In this document: positions 39,231 through 48,438 of the stretch, piece after piece
How positions within the stretch are numbered: the stretch's first letter is position 1
Layout of the letters: each line of letters starts with the position of its first letter
Translations under genes and position numbers: made by a program
Notes under the pieces: model-generated
What the model saw: the letters and a program-made list of their open reading frames with translations, nothing else
The model's database searches: none
Told to the model about the DNA's origin: nothing
Assembly (NCBI RefSeq): GCF_010365285.1
Contig: NZ_CP048286.1
Location: 4,450,001 to 4,514,000 of the forward strand
DNA length: 64,000 nucleotides
From: Paenibacillus rhizovicinus
GTDB lineage: Bacteria; Bacillota; Bacilli; Paenibacillales; Paenibacillaceae
Reading direction: 5' to 3'

Positions 39231-40907
39231 ATGATGTATCGATTATTGGTTGTCGACGATGAACCGATCATCGTGGACGGATTGATCGACTTGTTCTCCG
39301 ATGCGTCGAATGGGCCGGAGCTGGAATTGTATTGGGCGTATTCGGCTGACGATGCGCTGAAATGCCTGAATACGACGCGGATCGATATCGTGTTGACGGA
39401 TATTGAAATGCCGGAGATGAACGGACTCGCGCTGCAGAAGGAGATCAACGCCAGATGGCCGAGATGCAAAGTTATTTTCTTGACCGGCTATAACGATTTC
39501 AATTTCATTCATGCTTCCAGCCGCAACGGCGCTTCGGATTATGTGCTGAAGACGGAAGGCGACGCGCAAATCCTGGCAGCCGTCAGCAAGGCCGTGGGCA
39601 AGCTGGATGAGGACCTGGCCGTCCAGCAGATGCTGCGCAAGGCCGAAACCCAAATGTCCCTCGCGCTCCCGCTCATGCAGCGGGAGTTTGCGCTGGATTT
39701 GTTGAAGGGTACGGTGCTGCTGACCGATCCGCTGGCAGGAAGCCAGCAGCTTCAGGAGCTGAACATTCCGCTGCATGCGCATCAACCGCTCTTCATGATC
39801 ATGGGGCGGATCGACACGTGGCCGTCCGAGATGCGGCAATCCGACAAGATGCTGCTGATGTACGCCGTGCACAATATCGCCGAAGAATTCTTATCGGATT
39901 CGTTCCGGATGTTCCATATCAAGTACGGGCAGGACCGGTTCGTCTGGCTGCTGCAATCGAAGTCGGATGATGCGCGCGAGAACGATGAAACGGCGTCGGA
40001 AGGCATCGCTCAGGCGGCGAATCCGCTGCGTCAGCTAAACGGGTATTTGGAGCTGGTGCAGTCGGCCTGCCATCAATATTTAAGGATCCCTTGCTCCTTC
40101 GTGCTGGTCAGCGAAGCGTTCGGCTGGAACGAGATTTCGCACAAGTTCGACACGCTGTCCTTCTTGTTCGCCCGGGGGCTCGGCACGCGGCAGGAAATTC
40201 TGCTGTCGGACAAGCAGCTGGTCGACGCTTTCCAGGAACAGCATGACGGCCGGGTCAAGATGCGTACGGTCCAGCTGCTGGACGATTATTTGGAAAAAGG
40301 CCAGCGCACGGAGTTTTTCGAGCTGTACGGGGCGTTCATGAATTTGGTGGAAGGCGGATCCGTGTCCAAGACGGGGGTTGCCGTGGAGATTTTCTATTCC
40401 ATGGTATCGATGTTCATCACGTATATCAACCGTTGGGGACTCATGAAGACGGTTACCGATACGTTCAACTTGAACCTGCTGTTCACGATCGCGGAGCATG
40501 CCACTTGGCAGGAAACGACGACGCATTTCCAGAAGCTGGCTAACCTCCTGTTCGACGAGACGGTCAGCGAGAACGAGAAGCAGACGAACGACGTCATCTG
40601 GAAGGTGCAGGATCATATCCGGGATAACCTGGGCGGCGATCTGTCGCTGACCAGACTGGCCGAAATCGTCTATTTGTCGCCCTCGTACCTCTCCAAGCTG
40701 TACAAGCAGGAAACGGGGCAGAGTCTGAAGGACTTCATTATCGACTGCCGGGTGCAGAAGGCGAAGGAGCTGCTCCTGCAACGGGACATGAAAATTCATA
40801 AAGTCGGAAGAACGGTCGGCTTCGAATCGGCCGCTTATTTTACGCGTTGCTTCAAAAAAATGACGCAGCTGAGCCCGCAGGAATTCAGGGATCTCAAGCG
40901 GCCATAA
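39231..40907 (+). CDS. YesN-type response regulator with AraC DNA-binding domain
   Basis: 558 aa from the ATG at 39231 (AGAGGTG). The receiver domain has the acidic pair DDE (9-11), phospho-acceptor D57 (LTDIEMPEMNG), T85 and K107. A central region of about 300 residues follows, then a C-terminal AraC double helix-turn-helix (about 455-555) with LSPSYLSKLYKQETGQS and the family block VGFESAAYFTRCFKKM. Partner of the kinase at 32463. It lies inside the operon it probably controls. Confidence 0.93.
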   Translation: MMYRLLVVDDEPIIVDGLIDLFSDASNGPELELYWAYSADDALKCLNTTRIDIVLTDIEMPEMNGLALQKEINARWPRCKVIFLTGYNDFNFIHASSRNGASDYVLKTEGDAQILAAVSKAVGKLDEDLAVQQMLRKAETQMSLALPLMQREFALDLLKGTVLLTDPLAGSQQLQELNIPLHAHQPLFMIMGRIDTWPSEMRQSDKMLLMYAVHNIAEEFLSDSFRMFHIKYGQDRFVWLLQSKSDDARENDETASEGIAQAANPLRQLNGYLELVQSACHQYLRIPCSFVLVSEAFGWNEISHKFDTLSFLFARGLGTRQEILLSDKQLVDAFQEQHDGRVKMRTVQLLDDYLEKGQRTEFFELYGAFMNLVEGGSVSKTGVAVEIFYSMVSMFITYINRWGLMKTVTDTFNLNLLFTIAEHATWQETTTHFQKLANLLFDETVSENEKQTNDVIWKVQDHIRDNLGGDLSLTRLAEIVYLSPSYLSKLYKQETGQSLKDFIIDCRVQKAKELLLQRDMKIHKVGRTVGFESAAYFTRCFKKMTQLSPQEFRDLKRP

Positions 40908-40923
40908 ACCAGGAGGGTTTCAT

Positions 40924-42978
40924 GTGTCAAACGAGACAACAAGCCTAATGTTCGATGCCGGACTATCGGCATTCATCGGAACAATGACAGCGGGTTCCAT
41001 CGGCCGCGCGCAGCCGAAGACGGAAATTACGCGCATCAATGAGCATCGCGTGAAGGTTAAACTTTCCTTCGAGCTGGAGGAAGCGGTACAGCAGGACGAT
41101 TGGCAGCTTGGCATTATGCCGTCCTTCAATCCGACGTTCCATTGGGCGCCGCATTTGACGCCGACCGACAACCACATTATCGATCAGCATGCGTTCCGTT
41201 CCCCGGCGCTGATCGCGCATGACGCGGACCGTTGGCTGGCGGTCGTTCCCGATCTGGACATGCTGCTCGGCGAAACGCCGGTCCGCTGGTACATGGACAT
41301 GAACGCGCGGGACAACCGGCTGACGCTGGGCATGAGCCTGTATAAAGTGACCGAACATGTGCTGTTCGAGAAGGATGCCGGCGCGGCGTACCCGAAAGGG
41401 ACTGTCGAGTTCGGCTTCTACGTGCTTACGGGGGAAGGGCCTGACTATACGCAGAATCCTTGGCGTCCGGTGCTCGGCCTGTTGTGGGACAAGTGGGGCA
41501 GCGAGCTGTTTCAAAGCGGGGAGCCGGTCGGCCGTCCGCTTGCGCCTTACGTCGATCATGCGTACAACTGGGCGTTCAACACGTGGAAGGACGCCGTATG
41601 GCAGCAGTTCGAGCTGGACGGCAAGACTGTCGGAGCGCCGGTCTTCATCGTCAACGTGACGCAGAGCCCGAATTATCCCGGGGTCTTGAACGAGCGGGAA
41701 TTCCGTTCCGTCTGGAACCAAGCCTGGTTCAGCTCGCTCCGCTCCGCGCAGGGCTTGTACCGCTACGGGCAGGAGAAGGGCAGCCAGGAAGACCTCGAAC
41801 GCGCGCGGATGGCGAAGGAATTGGCGTTGTCGGCGCCGCAGCGCGAAGGCTTCTTCCCTGCGGTTATCGTGACAGAGATGGAACAGATCGTCGTGGATGG
41901 GAAGACGGTCAATCGTTCCAAGGGCTGGGGCACGGCGCATTGGGGCAACTCCAACCGGAATCCCGTCACCCGCTCGTCCGGCGAGGCGCCGTACCATGTG
42001 CTCGATATGAGCTTTACGTCGCTGCTTATGCTGAGCTGGTACGAGGAGCTGGAGAAGGATGAACGCCTGCTCTCGTATGCGGTTCGTTATGGCGATGCGC
42101 TGCTTGGCCTGCAGGCTGACAAGGGCTACTTCCCGGCATGGCTGGACAAGGATACGCTGCAGCCGCTGAGCGAGCTGGCGGATTCGCCCGAAACCTCCAT
42201 GTCTGTCACGTTCCTGCTGAAGCTGCATGCGCTGACAGGCAACGAGTCGTATTTGACGGCAGCCTTGAAAGCGATGAACATCGTTGCCGAGGAGATCATT
42301 CCGATCGGCCGGTGGGAGGACTTCGAAACCTACTGGTCCTGCAGCAGCTACGGCAGCGGCCATTTGCAGCATAACAAGGTCGATCGCAACAACATGTACA
42401 AGCAGTGCAACTTCTCCATGTTCTGGACCGCGGAAGCGCTCTTGGCTTGTTACAGGCAAACCGGCGATTCCCGTTACTTGCAGCTTGGCGAGCGTTGCCT
42501 GGATGAACTGCTCATGACGCAGGCTTCCTGGCAGCCGTCTTATATTTACGTTAACGCGCTCGGCGGCTTCGGCGTTATGAACTGCGACGGCGAATGGAAC
42601 GATGCGCGGCAAAGCTTATTCGCCGAGCTGATCATCGAATACGGACAGCAGCTTGGCCGTCAGGAATATATCGAGCGGGGTCTTGCCGCGCTGCGCTGCG
42701 CGTTCGTGATGATGTATTGTCCGGAGAATCCGACCACGCAGGCGCAGTGGGAGCAAGCCCATCCGTTCTTTAACGAGAAGGATTACGGGTTCATGATGGA
42801 GAATTACGGGCATGACGGGGTCGTGAACGACAAAGGGCTCGGTATCGGCGAATTCACGATTTTCGATTGGGGCAACGGTGCGGCGGCAGAGAGCTTCCTC
42901 CGCATTCGGGACCATCACCGCGCGCTGCTGGAGCAACATGGGATGATTGCCGTGCCAACAGGGGGAGAAGTGCGATGA
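40924..42978 (+). CDS. (alpha/alpha)6-barrel glycosidase-like protein, function unknown
   Basis: 684 aa from a GTG at 40924, 6 nt after AGGAGGG; an overlapping ATG two bases upstream is out of frame. The first 230 residues look beta-rich; the remainder shows the repeated helical hairpins with conserved aromatic/acidic patches of six-hairpin glycosidases (WGTAHWGNSNRNP about 340, YLTAALKAMNIVAEE, YWSCSSYGSGH, CDGEWNDARQ). No signal peptide. Its position between the AraC-type regulator and a beta-helix protein suggests intracellular processing of the imported glycan. Candidate relatives are uncharacterised GH families; no catalytic residue is assigned. Confidence 0.65.
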   Translation: MSNETTSLMFDAGLSAFIGTMTAGSIGRAQPKTEITRINEHRVKVKLSFELEEAVQQDDWQLGIMPSFNPTFHWAPHLTPTDNHIIDQHAFRSPALIAHDADRWLAVVPDLDMLLGETPVRWYMDMNARDNRLTLGMSLYKVTEHVLFEKDAGAAYPKGTVEFGFYVLTGEGPDYTQNPWRPVLGLLWDKWGSELFQSGEPVGRPLAPYVDHAYNWAFNTWKDAVWQQFELDGKTVGAPVFIVNVTQSPNYPGVLNEREFRSVWNQAWFSSLRSAQGLYRYGQEKGSQEDLERARMAKELALSAPQREGFFPAVIVTEMEQIVVDGKTVNRSKGWGTAHWGNSNRNPVTRSSGEAPYHVLDMSFTSLLMLSWYEELEKDERLLSYAVRYGDALLGLQADKGYFPAWLDKDTLQPLSELADSPETSMSVTFLLKLHALTGNESYLTAALKAMNIVAEEIIPIGRWEDFETYWSCSSYGSGHLQHNKVDRNNMYKQCNFSMFWTAEALLACYRQTGDSRYLQLGERCLDELLMTQASWQPSYIYVNALGGFGVMNCDGEWNDARQSLFAELIIEYGQQLGRQEYIERGLAALRCAFVMMYCPENPTTQAQWEQAHPFFNEKDYGFMMENYGHDGVVNDKGLGIGEFTIFDWGNGAAAESFLRIRDHHRALLEQHGMIAVPTGGEVR

Positions 42979-44141
42979 AGAGGGAGTATATGTTAAAACA
43001 AGCGGGCCGCACGCTGACGGTCGGGGGACGGAACGCGGATTTCCAAGGGTTCACGTCAGCGGCGATTCAGGCGGCTGTCGAGGAGCTGCGCCGCGCGGGC
43101 GACGGGGGAACGATCCGGCTGGACGAAGGCGTCTATCGGATGATCGGGCCGGTCCGGCTGTACGACGGGATAACGCTGCAGGGCAGCGGCTCCGCCACCG
43201 TGCTGCGCAAATCGCCCGGCGTGCAGACGAAGCTTACGGCGGATGCCGATTATGGCGAGCTGCAGGCGGAAGTGGAAGACGCATCCGGCTTCGAGGTCGG
43301 CATGGGCATTCAAGTGTACGACGAGTCGCAGCATTGGGGCTGGGACGAGAGCAATGCCGTCATTACGCGCATCGAGGGCAATCTATTGTACTTCGACCGC
43401 CATTTGGAACGGGATTACCAAGCGGACGACGGCGGAATGCTGACGAATGCGTGCTCCGTCATCGAAGTGCTTGAGGGCCGGCAAGTCCGGATTCTCGATC
43501 TGACGGTGGATGGCGCGGGAGATCGGAATTACCCGATCGGCGGCTGCAGGGGCGGCGGCATTTATTTGTACAAGAGCGGCGATTGCCGGCTCGAGAACGT
43601 CACCGTCGACAACTTCAACGGCGACGGCATCTCGTGGCAAATTACGGAGCATATCGCGGTCCGCTCCTGCACGGTGACCCGCAGCGCGGGATCCGGGCTG
43701 CATCCGGGAGCCGGCTCGACGCGCAGCATCATTACGGATTGCACCTTGGAGCATAACGGTCTAGCAGGCCTCTTCATCTGCTGGCGCGTCCGGTTCGGGG
43801 AGTTCAGCCGCAACCGGATCTGCGCGAACGGAAGCTACGGCATTTGCATCGGCCATAAGGACTCCTACAACCTGTTCGAGGACAATGTGATTTCGGGCAA
43901 CGGGGACAGCGGCGTCTATTACCGGCTGGAGAAACCGGGGAACGGCGCGAACGGCAACCGCTGGCACCGGAACGTCATCGAGGATAACGGCGGCGCGGAA
44001 TCGGGCGGTTACGGCATCTTTGCCCGCGGCGTGGCCGAGGATAACGTCTTCATCGGCAACCGGATCGGCGAAGATCCGGAAGGCCGTCAGCGGATCGCCG
44101 TGCAGCTTGCGGATACGGTGAGCGGATTCACATTCGAATAA
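42975..44141 (+). CDS. right-handed parallel beta-helix protein (pectate-lyase-like fold)
   Basis: 388 aa; the ATG overlaps the preceding TGA (ATGA), so translation is coupled. The start has the pectate-lyase-superfamily entry block (FTSAAIQAAVEELRRAG, then GGTIRLDEGVY), followed by repeated coils with Asn/Gly/Asp turns: LENVTVDNFNGDGIS, SIITDCTLEHNGLAG, NLFEDNVISGNGDSG. No signal peptide. Members are polysaccharide lyases, GH28-like hydrolases or epimerases. It ends the operon before a strong terminator. Confidence 0.82.
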   Translation: MKREYMLKQAGRTLTVGGRNADFQGFTSAAIQAAVEELRRAGDGGTIRLDEGVYRMIGPVRLYDGITLQGSGSATVLRKSPGVQTKLTADADYGELQAEVEDASGFEVGMGIQVYDESQHWGWDESNAVITRIEGNLLYFDRHLERDYQADDGGMLTNACSVIEVLEGRQVRILDLTVDGAGDRNYPIGGCRGGGIYLYKSGDCRLENVTVDNFNGDGISWQITEHIAVRSCTVTRSAGSGLHPGAGSTRSIITDCTLEHNGLAGLFICWRVRFGEFSRNRICANGSYGICIGHKDSYNLFEDNVISGNGDSGVYYRLEKPGNGANGNRWHRNVIEDNGGAESGGYGIFARGVAEDNVFIGNRIGEDPEGRQRIAVQLADTVSGFTFE

Positions 44142-44148
44142 TAGCGGA

Positions 44149-44188
44149 AACGGGACGAGGCGCAGCAGCCTTGTCCCGTTTTTTTTTA
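44149..44188 (+). terminator. rho-independent terminator of the glycan operon
   Basis: AACGGGACGAGGC pairs with GCCTTGTCCCGTT around GCAGCA, followed by nine T. The T-run overlaps the stop codon of the convergent gerC gene, so it may also serve the - strand weakly. Confidence 0.92.
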
Positions 44189-45298
44189 CTCCCGCAGCTC
44201 GAACATGTTCGTGCCGATGAGCATGACTTTGACATGCAGCTCGATCTCCGGAATATCGGCATTGACGGCCAGACCTTTGCGATACCAGACTTCGTTCAAG
44301 GAGTAAAGATCGACGGATCGTTTCTTCCCGTTCTCATAAGTTTGCAGGATATCCTTCTCGACGTTCTTCTTGATCATCGCGGTGATGGCCTGCAGCCCGA
44401 GCGGCTGCCGCTGCTCCCGAAGGACGGCATCCATGCTAATGTACACCTTGACCATGCGTTTGCCGTTCTTATAGGCGGGCTTCTTCTTGACCTTGTTGTT
44501 CCTCACCATAACGCTCCCAACGAATGTTCCCTGCTCGTCCTTGAGGGGGAGCATGCCGCGTTTGGTCTTCTCCCTCAGCCATTTCACGCCGCTCACTTCT
44601 TCGCGGTTGAATTTGGCTTCGCTCTTCCCGTTCCTCAAGGCGATAAGGCCGTTCACGATGGGCAGTGTCATCGGCTTGCCGTCTTTATCCCAGTTCCTGC
44701 TGAGCTTGATGTGATCAAGCAGCGTCGTCTCGTATGGTTCCCTGGACGATCGAATGAAGTTCTCATAGCTCAGGGGCTTGAAGGAAGACTGCAGCTGTTT
44801 GAATAAGAGATTCGGCTGGTAGTACAGCGTGTTCACGGAGGAAGTGCCGGTAATCGGCTTCGTGCCGAAGACCTTCGCGAGGTCTTCGTTCGTTGCGAAC
44901 ACCCAAGGCGTATACCTCTGGTCGCGCGTTCGCATGAGCTCATCATGAATTTCGAAGACGCCTCGGGCAAGCAATCGGTCGCTGAAAATAAACACTTTGT
45001 TCTGCGTCCAATCGGTTCGCATCTGACTTTCTTTCTGCAGATCGAACACGGCCATCCCGATGCTCTCGCCTTCGCCTTTGGCGACGACGATCGGATTGGC
45101 AACGTTGCTTGCGCCTTCTTGCTTCGCCATGGAGGAGAGATCGTTGATTTGCGCATAAATCTTGTACTGGCCATCGACGTAGTCGATTCCAATCATATTG
45201 ACGAAGTTGAAGTATTGAATATTTTTGACGTCCCAGCATCCGCAGAGGGATAACAAGAGACAGCTTGTTAAAGCCGCTTTCCAAGCCGCCCGCTTCAT
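44186..45298 (-). CDS. Ger(x)C family spore germination lipoprotein (second operon)
   Basis: 370 aa. Signal peptide with lipobox LCGC (Cys21) and the typical following WDVKNIQ. Ger(x)C domain over the rest, including PITGTSSVNTLYYQPN-like middle segments. It is the third gene of a B-A-C operon and its ATG overlaps the gerA end by 4 nt. Confidence 0.92.
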   Translation of the reverse strand: MKRAAWKAALTSCLLLSLCGCWDVKNIQYFNFVNMIGIDYVDGQYKIYAQINDLSSMAKQEGASNVANPIVVAKGEGESIGMAVFDLQKESQMRTDWTQNKVFIFSDRLLARGVFEIHDELMRTRDQRYTPWVFATNEDLAKVFGTKPITGTSSVNTLYYQPNLLFKQLQSSFKPLSYENFIRSSREPYETTLLDHIKLSRNWDKDGKPMTLPIVNGLIALRNGKSEAKFNREEVSGVKWLREKTKRGMLPLKDEQGTFVGSVMVRNNKVKKKPAYKNGKRMVKVYISMDAVLREQRQPLGLQAITAMIKKNVEKDILQTYENGKKRSVDLYSLNEVWYRKGLAVNADIPEIELHVKVMLIGTNMFELRE

Positions 45299-46680
45299 TC
45301 GGTCCCTTCTTCCATCCTCGTATCGTCTTGCAAGTGGAGATTCTGCGAACGCTTGGTCATATGCTTCGCCGGACGCTTAAGCAGTGCACCCGTGAGATCT
45401 GCCCAAGACGGCGGCGACAGCGGCGAGAGATACGGAATCCCGAACGACTTAAGACCCGATAGATAAGAGACGACGAGGAAGATGGACATGAAGAACCCGA
45501 ACATGCCGAGTATCGAACAGACGATCATGATGAGAATGCGGATGATCGACACGACGCCGCTCAGCGTCGGATTCACGAGCGTGTAGCCGGCGATGACCGT
45601 GGTCGCGGCCACGACCGTAACGGTCGGGGACGTAATGCCTGCCCGTATGGCGGCATCGCCGACGATGATGCCGCCGACGACGGTCACCGTCGGCCCGACC
45701 GATTTGGGAAGCCGCAGTCCGGCTTCCTTGAACAGCTCGAACAAGACGAGCACGATAATCGCTTCGAACGGAAGCGTCATCGGAAGTCCGATGCGATTCG
45801 TTGCTATCGTAGCCAATAAAGGCAGCGGAACCTGCTCGAAACTGAATCCGATCAGCGCAATGTAGAACCCTGGCAGGAACAGCGCCAAATGCCAGCCAAA
45901 CAATCGCAGCAGCCGTTGAAACGAGCCGATCAGCGAACGGTAATAGCCGTCTTCGGGCGATTTTACCAGCGATGTCAGCGTAACCGGCGCGACGACGGCG
46001 AGCGGAGAGCCGTCAAGCAGTATCACGAAACGGCCGCCGACCAAATATTCCGCGGCAAAATCGGGCCGCCCGGTATTGTCGATCAGCGGGACCACCGACA
46101 GCGACTGGTCCGAAATCGCTTCTTCCAGCTGAGAGCTCGTAATGAGCGCATCGATGCGGATTTTCCGCAATCTTGCCCGAGCCTCGTCGACAGCCCGCTT
46201 ATTCGCGATATCCTGGATATAGAGCAGACGGACCGCGGTTTGGCTTCGGACTCCGATCGTGAAGGATTCTACTTTGAGCGTCGGGGTTCCCAACCGTTTG
46301 CGGATCAGCGCCACATTGATTTGGATGCTCTCCGTAAATCCGTCGCGTGCGCCCTTCGAGGACGATTCCGTGACGGATTCTTCCGGGTCCCGTTGAGGCG
46401 GGTCCGCGACGTATTGCAGGTAGCAGCAAGCGGATTCCGAATCGAAGAGGAGCAGGTTGCCGTCAAACACGCAGGTTGCGAGCTCGTTCTTCCACTGCTT
46501 CGTCAAGGTTAAGGGATGCTGGCGCCACATGTCTGCGCCGTACGTGCTCAACTCGTTGACCTGCTCCCGGTTGGCCATGCCCAGGCAGAATACAAACAGG
46601 AAGCCGCCGTGCGGCTCGAAGGCCACATCGCCGCAATCCTCGAATAACGTCCGTATGGCGCTTTCGTTCGGTTTATCCAT
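45295..46680 (-). CDS. spore germination protein, GerA family (second operon)
   Basis: 461 aa. N-terminal soluble domain with the conserved LLDGSPLAVVAPV (about 217-229), then membrane helices with PLPLLATIATNRIG, FEAIIVLVLFELFKEA and VGGIIVGDAAIRAG. It overlaps the upstream gerB by 8 nt and the downstream gerC by 4 nt. It differs strongly from the GerA at 18635-20119, so the two receptors probably recognise different germinants. Confidence 0.93.
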   Translation of the reverse strand: MDKPNESAIRTLFEDCGDVAFEPHGGFLFVFCLGMANREQVNELSTYGADMWRQHPLTLTKQWKNELATCVFDGNLLLFDSESACCYLQYVADPPQRDPEESVTESSSKGARDGFTESIQINVALIRKRLGTPTLKVESFTIGVRSQTAVRLLYIQDIANKRAVDEARARLRKIRIDALITSSQLEEAISDQSLSVVPLIDNTGRPDFAAEYLVGGRFVILLDGSPLAVVAPVTLTSLVKSPEDGYYRSLIGSFQRLLRLFGWHLALFLPGFYIALIGFSFEQVPLPLLATIATNRIGLPMTLPFEAIIVLVLFELFKEAGLRLPKSVGPTVTVVGGIIVGDAAIRAGITSPTVTVVAATTVIAGYTLVNPTLSGVVSIIRILIMIVCSILGMFGFFMSIFLVVSYLSGLKSFGIPYLSPLSPPSWADLTGALLKRPAKHMTKRSQNLHLQDDTRMEEGTE

Positions 46681-47755
46681 TCCGCTTCACCGCCTTCTTG
46701 TTCTTGCTTGCCCAAATGCACGGCAAGAGCACGATGCACATAAAGCCGCATAAGAAACTGGAAATCAAATAATAGGTTTTCACATGATCATGGAACCTGA
46801 CATCGGACAGTTTGATCTGATTGAAGGCAAAGAGGAACAAGGAAATCAGAATGAGCAATAGCTCGGGCTGACGCCATTTTTTCACCCACAAGGTGTGGAT
46901 GATGTAGATTGCCAGTGAAATGCGCATAAACGCGCCGGCTAACCATTGATAAATCGATAAGAAGTCGGTTTGACTGATCATGCTTCCGATGGATGCCATG
47001 CGCCACTGCTCGTAGGCCGGGTATCGCAGCTTCGCGGCTTCGAACGGACCGAACATGGCGATGATGCCCGTCAGCGGTCCGATGGTCAGCTCGATCAACA
47101 TAAGCACGACCAATGTCATATTCATGCGCGACAATTTTCCTTTGACCTCGTCCTTGAGGAAGAACACGAGGAAGACCTCCGTGATGCCCGATAGGGTATA
47201 CCAAGCGCCATGCGCGATCGAAGCAGCCGGATTTTTCAATACGGGAAACAGGTAGCTGTAATCTTTAAACTGAAAGTTTACGGTCATGACGTAGAAGCCG
47301 AACAGAACGATCCAGGGCAGCAGAATGCCGTTGGTAATGGCAATCGCGGCGAGTCCCTTTCGCGCCGTGATATAACAGATTCCGATGAGACACAGGCCGA
47401 GAACCCAGGTTGGGGTATAGGTCAAATAGGAGGCATTCGACCACATGATCGTGTCTCGTATGCTTATACTCGCCTGTACTAGGAAATACAAAGTGAACAG
47501 AATCGTGAACAGCAGCCATACCAGCGTATTCGTTTTCTCTTTCGCCCAAGTGGAAAGCGAGGAAGGGATATGTTTGTAGATATAGACATACAGCAGGCCA
47601 AGAAGCACGGAAGGGATAATGGCGAACAAGACGGAGACCCATGCGTCCCGCTTCGCGGTATCCAGCAGAATAGGAATCAACATGACATGATTGGAGATGC
47701 CGATATACGTAATCAACAGCATAGACAACTGGAAGGGGGTGATTGTTCCGTTCAT
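46673..47755 (-). CDS. spore germination protein, GerAB-type permease (second operon)
   Basis: 360 aa; TAAGGAGG precedes the ATG at 47755. About ten membrane helices; start MNGTITPFQLSMLLITYIG matches the family entry. First gene of the second ger operon. Upstream on - is a possible SigG promoter, TGAAGA (47832-47837) and CATAAAA (47809-47815) with a 16-bp spacer, which would restrict expression to the forespore. Confidence 0.92.
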   Translation of the reverse strand: MNGTITPFQLSMLLITYIGISNHVMLIPILLDTAKRDAWVSVLFAIIPSVLLGLLYVYIYKHIPSSLSTWAKEKTNTLVWLLFTILFTLYFLVQASISIRDTIMWSNASYLTYTPTWVLGLCLIGICYITARKGLAAIAITNGILLPWIVLFGFYVMTVNFQFKDYSYLFPVLKNPAASIAHGAWYTLSGITEVFLVFFLKDEVKGKLSRMNMTLVVLMLIELTIGPLTGIIAMFGPFEAAKLRYPAYEQWRMASIGSMISQTDFLSIYQWLAGAFMRISLAIYIIHTLWVKKWRQPELLLILISLFLFAFNQIKLSDVRFHDHVKTYYLISSFLCGFMCIVLLPCIWASKNKKAVKRNG

Positions 47756-47926
47756 CCGGCTAGAACCTCCTTAAGGCATATTGTGGTTAAGTTTCCCAAA
47801 TCGCCTAATTTTATGTATAACTCTGCGTCTGTCTTCACTTGCTGAACGCGATCTGCGCAACTTTGCGGCGAATCATTCGTCCAAATAGTGGAAAGCAATA
47901 GAGCGTGTTTAGGAGGAGATAGAACG

Positions 47927-48112
47927 ATGTATGAATATATTTTTGTCGAAACCTCGCTAGGCGGATTTTTCACCGAGCCGAAGCACCGGGAGACGATCGC
48001 CGAATATGCCAAGGATGGATGGAGACTCGTTCAAGTTCTGCCGACCAACTATAACGGCCACGGCAAACCGGAAGCGTACGAAATTATATTTGAGCGGCAA
48101 GCGAAAGAATAG
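47927..48112 (+). CDS. DUF4177 family small protein
   Basis: 61 aa from the ATG at 47927, preceded by AGGAGGAG. Sequence starts MYEYIFVETSLGGFF and has the family's WRLVQVLPTN and final YEIIFER strands. DUF4177 proteins are small cytosolic alpha/beta proteins without a known role. Strong terminator 150 nt downstream; monocistronic. Confidence 0.85.
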   Translation: MYEYIFVETSLGGFFTEPKHRETIAEYAKDGWRLVQVLPTNYNGHGKPEAYEIIFERQAKE

Positions 48113-48211
48113 CGGTACGACGCCGCGTGTTCATAAGAGCGTCGTACGCGCAGCGCAGGAGTCAGCAGAGTATCCGTTCAGTGGACTTCTCAGCTTCCGT
48201 TTCAACAGAAT

Positions 48212-48255
48212 TTTCCGCAGCGCAAAGCAGACATTTCCGCAGCGTATAGCAGACA
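48212..48255. repeat. 22-bp direct repeat, two copies
   Basis: TTTCCGCAGCG, two variable bases, then AGCAGACA at 48212-48233 and 48234-48255, differing at a few bases. The remaining part of the 48113-48438 gap holds the terminator below and a TATAAT (48377-48382) ahead of the heparinase-like gene. Confidence 0.85.
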
Positions 48256-48258
48256 TTT

Positions 48259-48290
48259 CAAAAGCCGCCCAGAGCTTGGGCGGCTTTTCT
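48259..48290. terminator. bidirectional rho-independent terminator
   Basis: AAAAGCCGCCC pairs with GGGCGGCTTTT around AGAGCTT; Ts on both sides. It would end the DUF4177 transcript. Confidence 0.9.
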
Positions 48291-48438
48291 ATTGCCCGGC
48301 GGCCATCATCGGAAATTGCATATCAGATGACAACGGATGTCCGAATTTTTATATATTTATCAGAAACGCCGCCATTTATAATACGTGACAAGAGCATTCC
48401 GACCGGGAATGCGGCTTGGGTGAGAGGAGAAGGATGAG

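Noticed and set aside
47809..47837. SigG promoter of the second ger operon as a separate feature
   Set aside because: Plausible boxes (TGAAGA, 16 bp, CATAAAA) but with mismatches and short spacing; mentioned only in the gerB entry.
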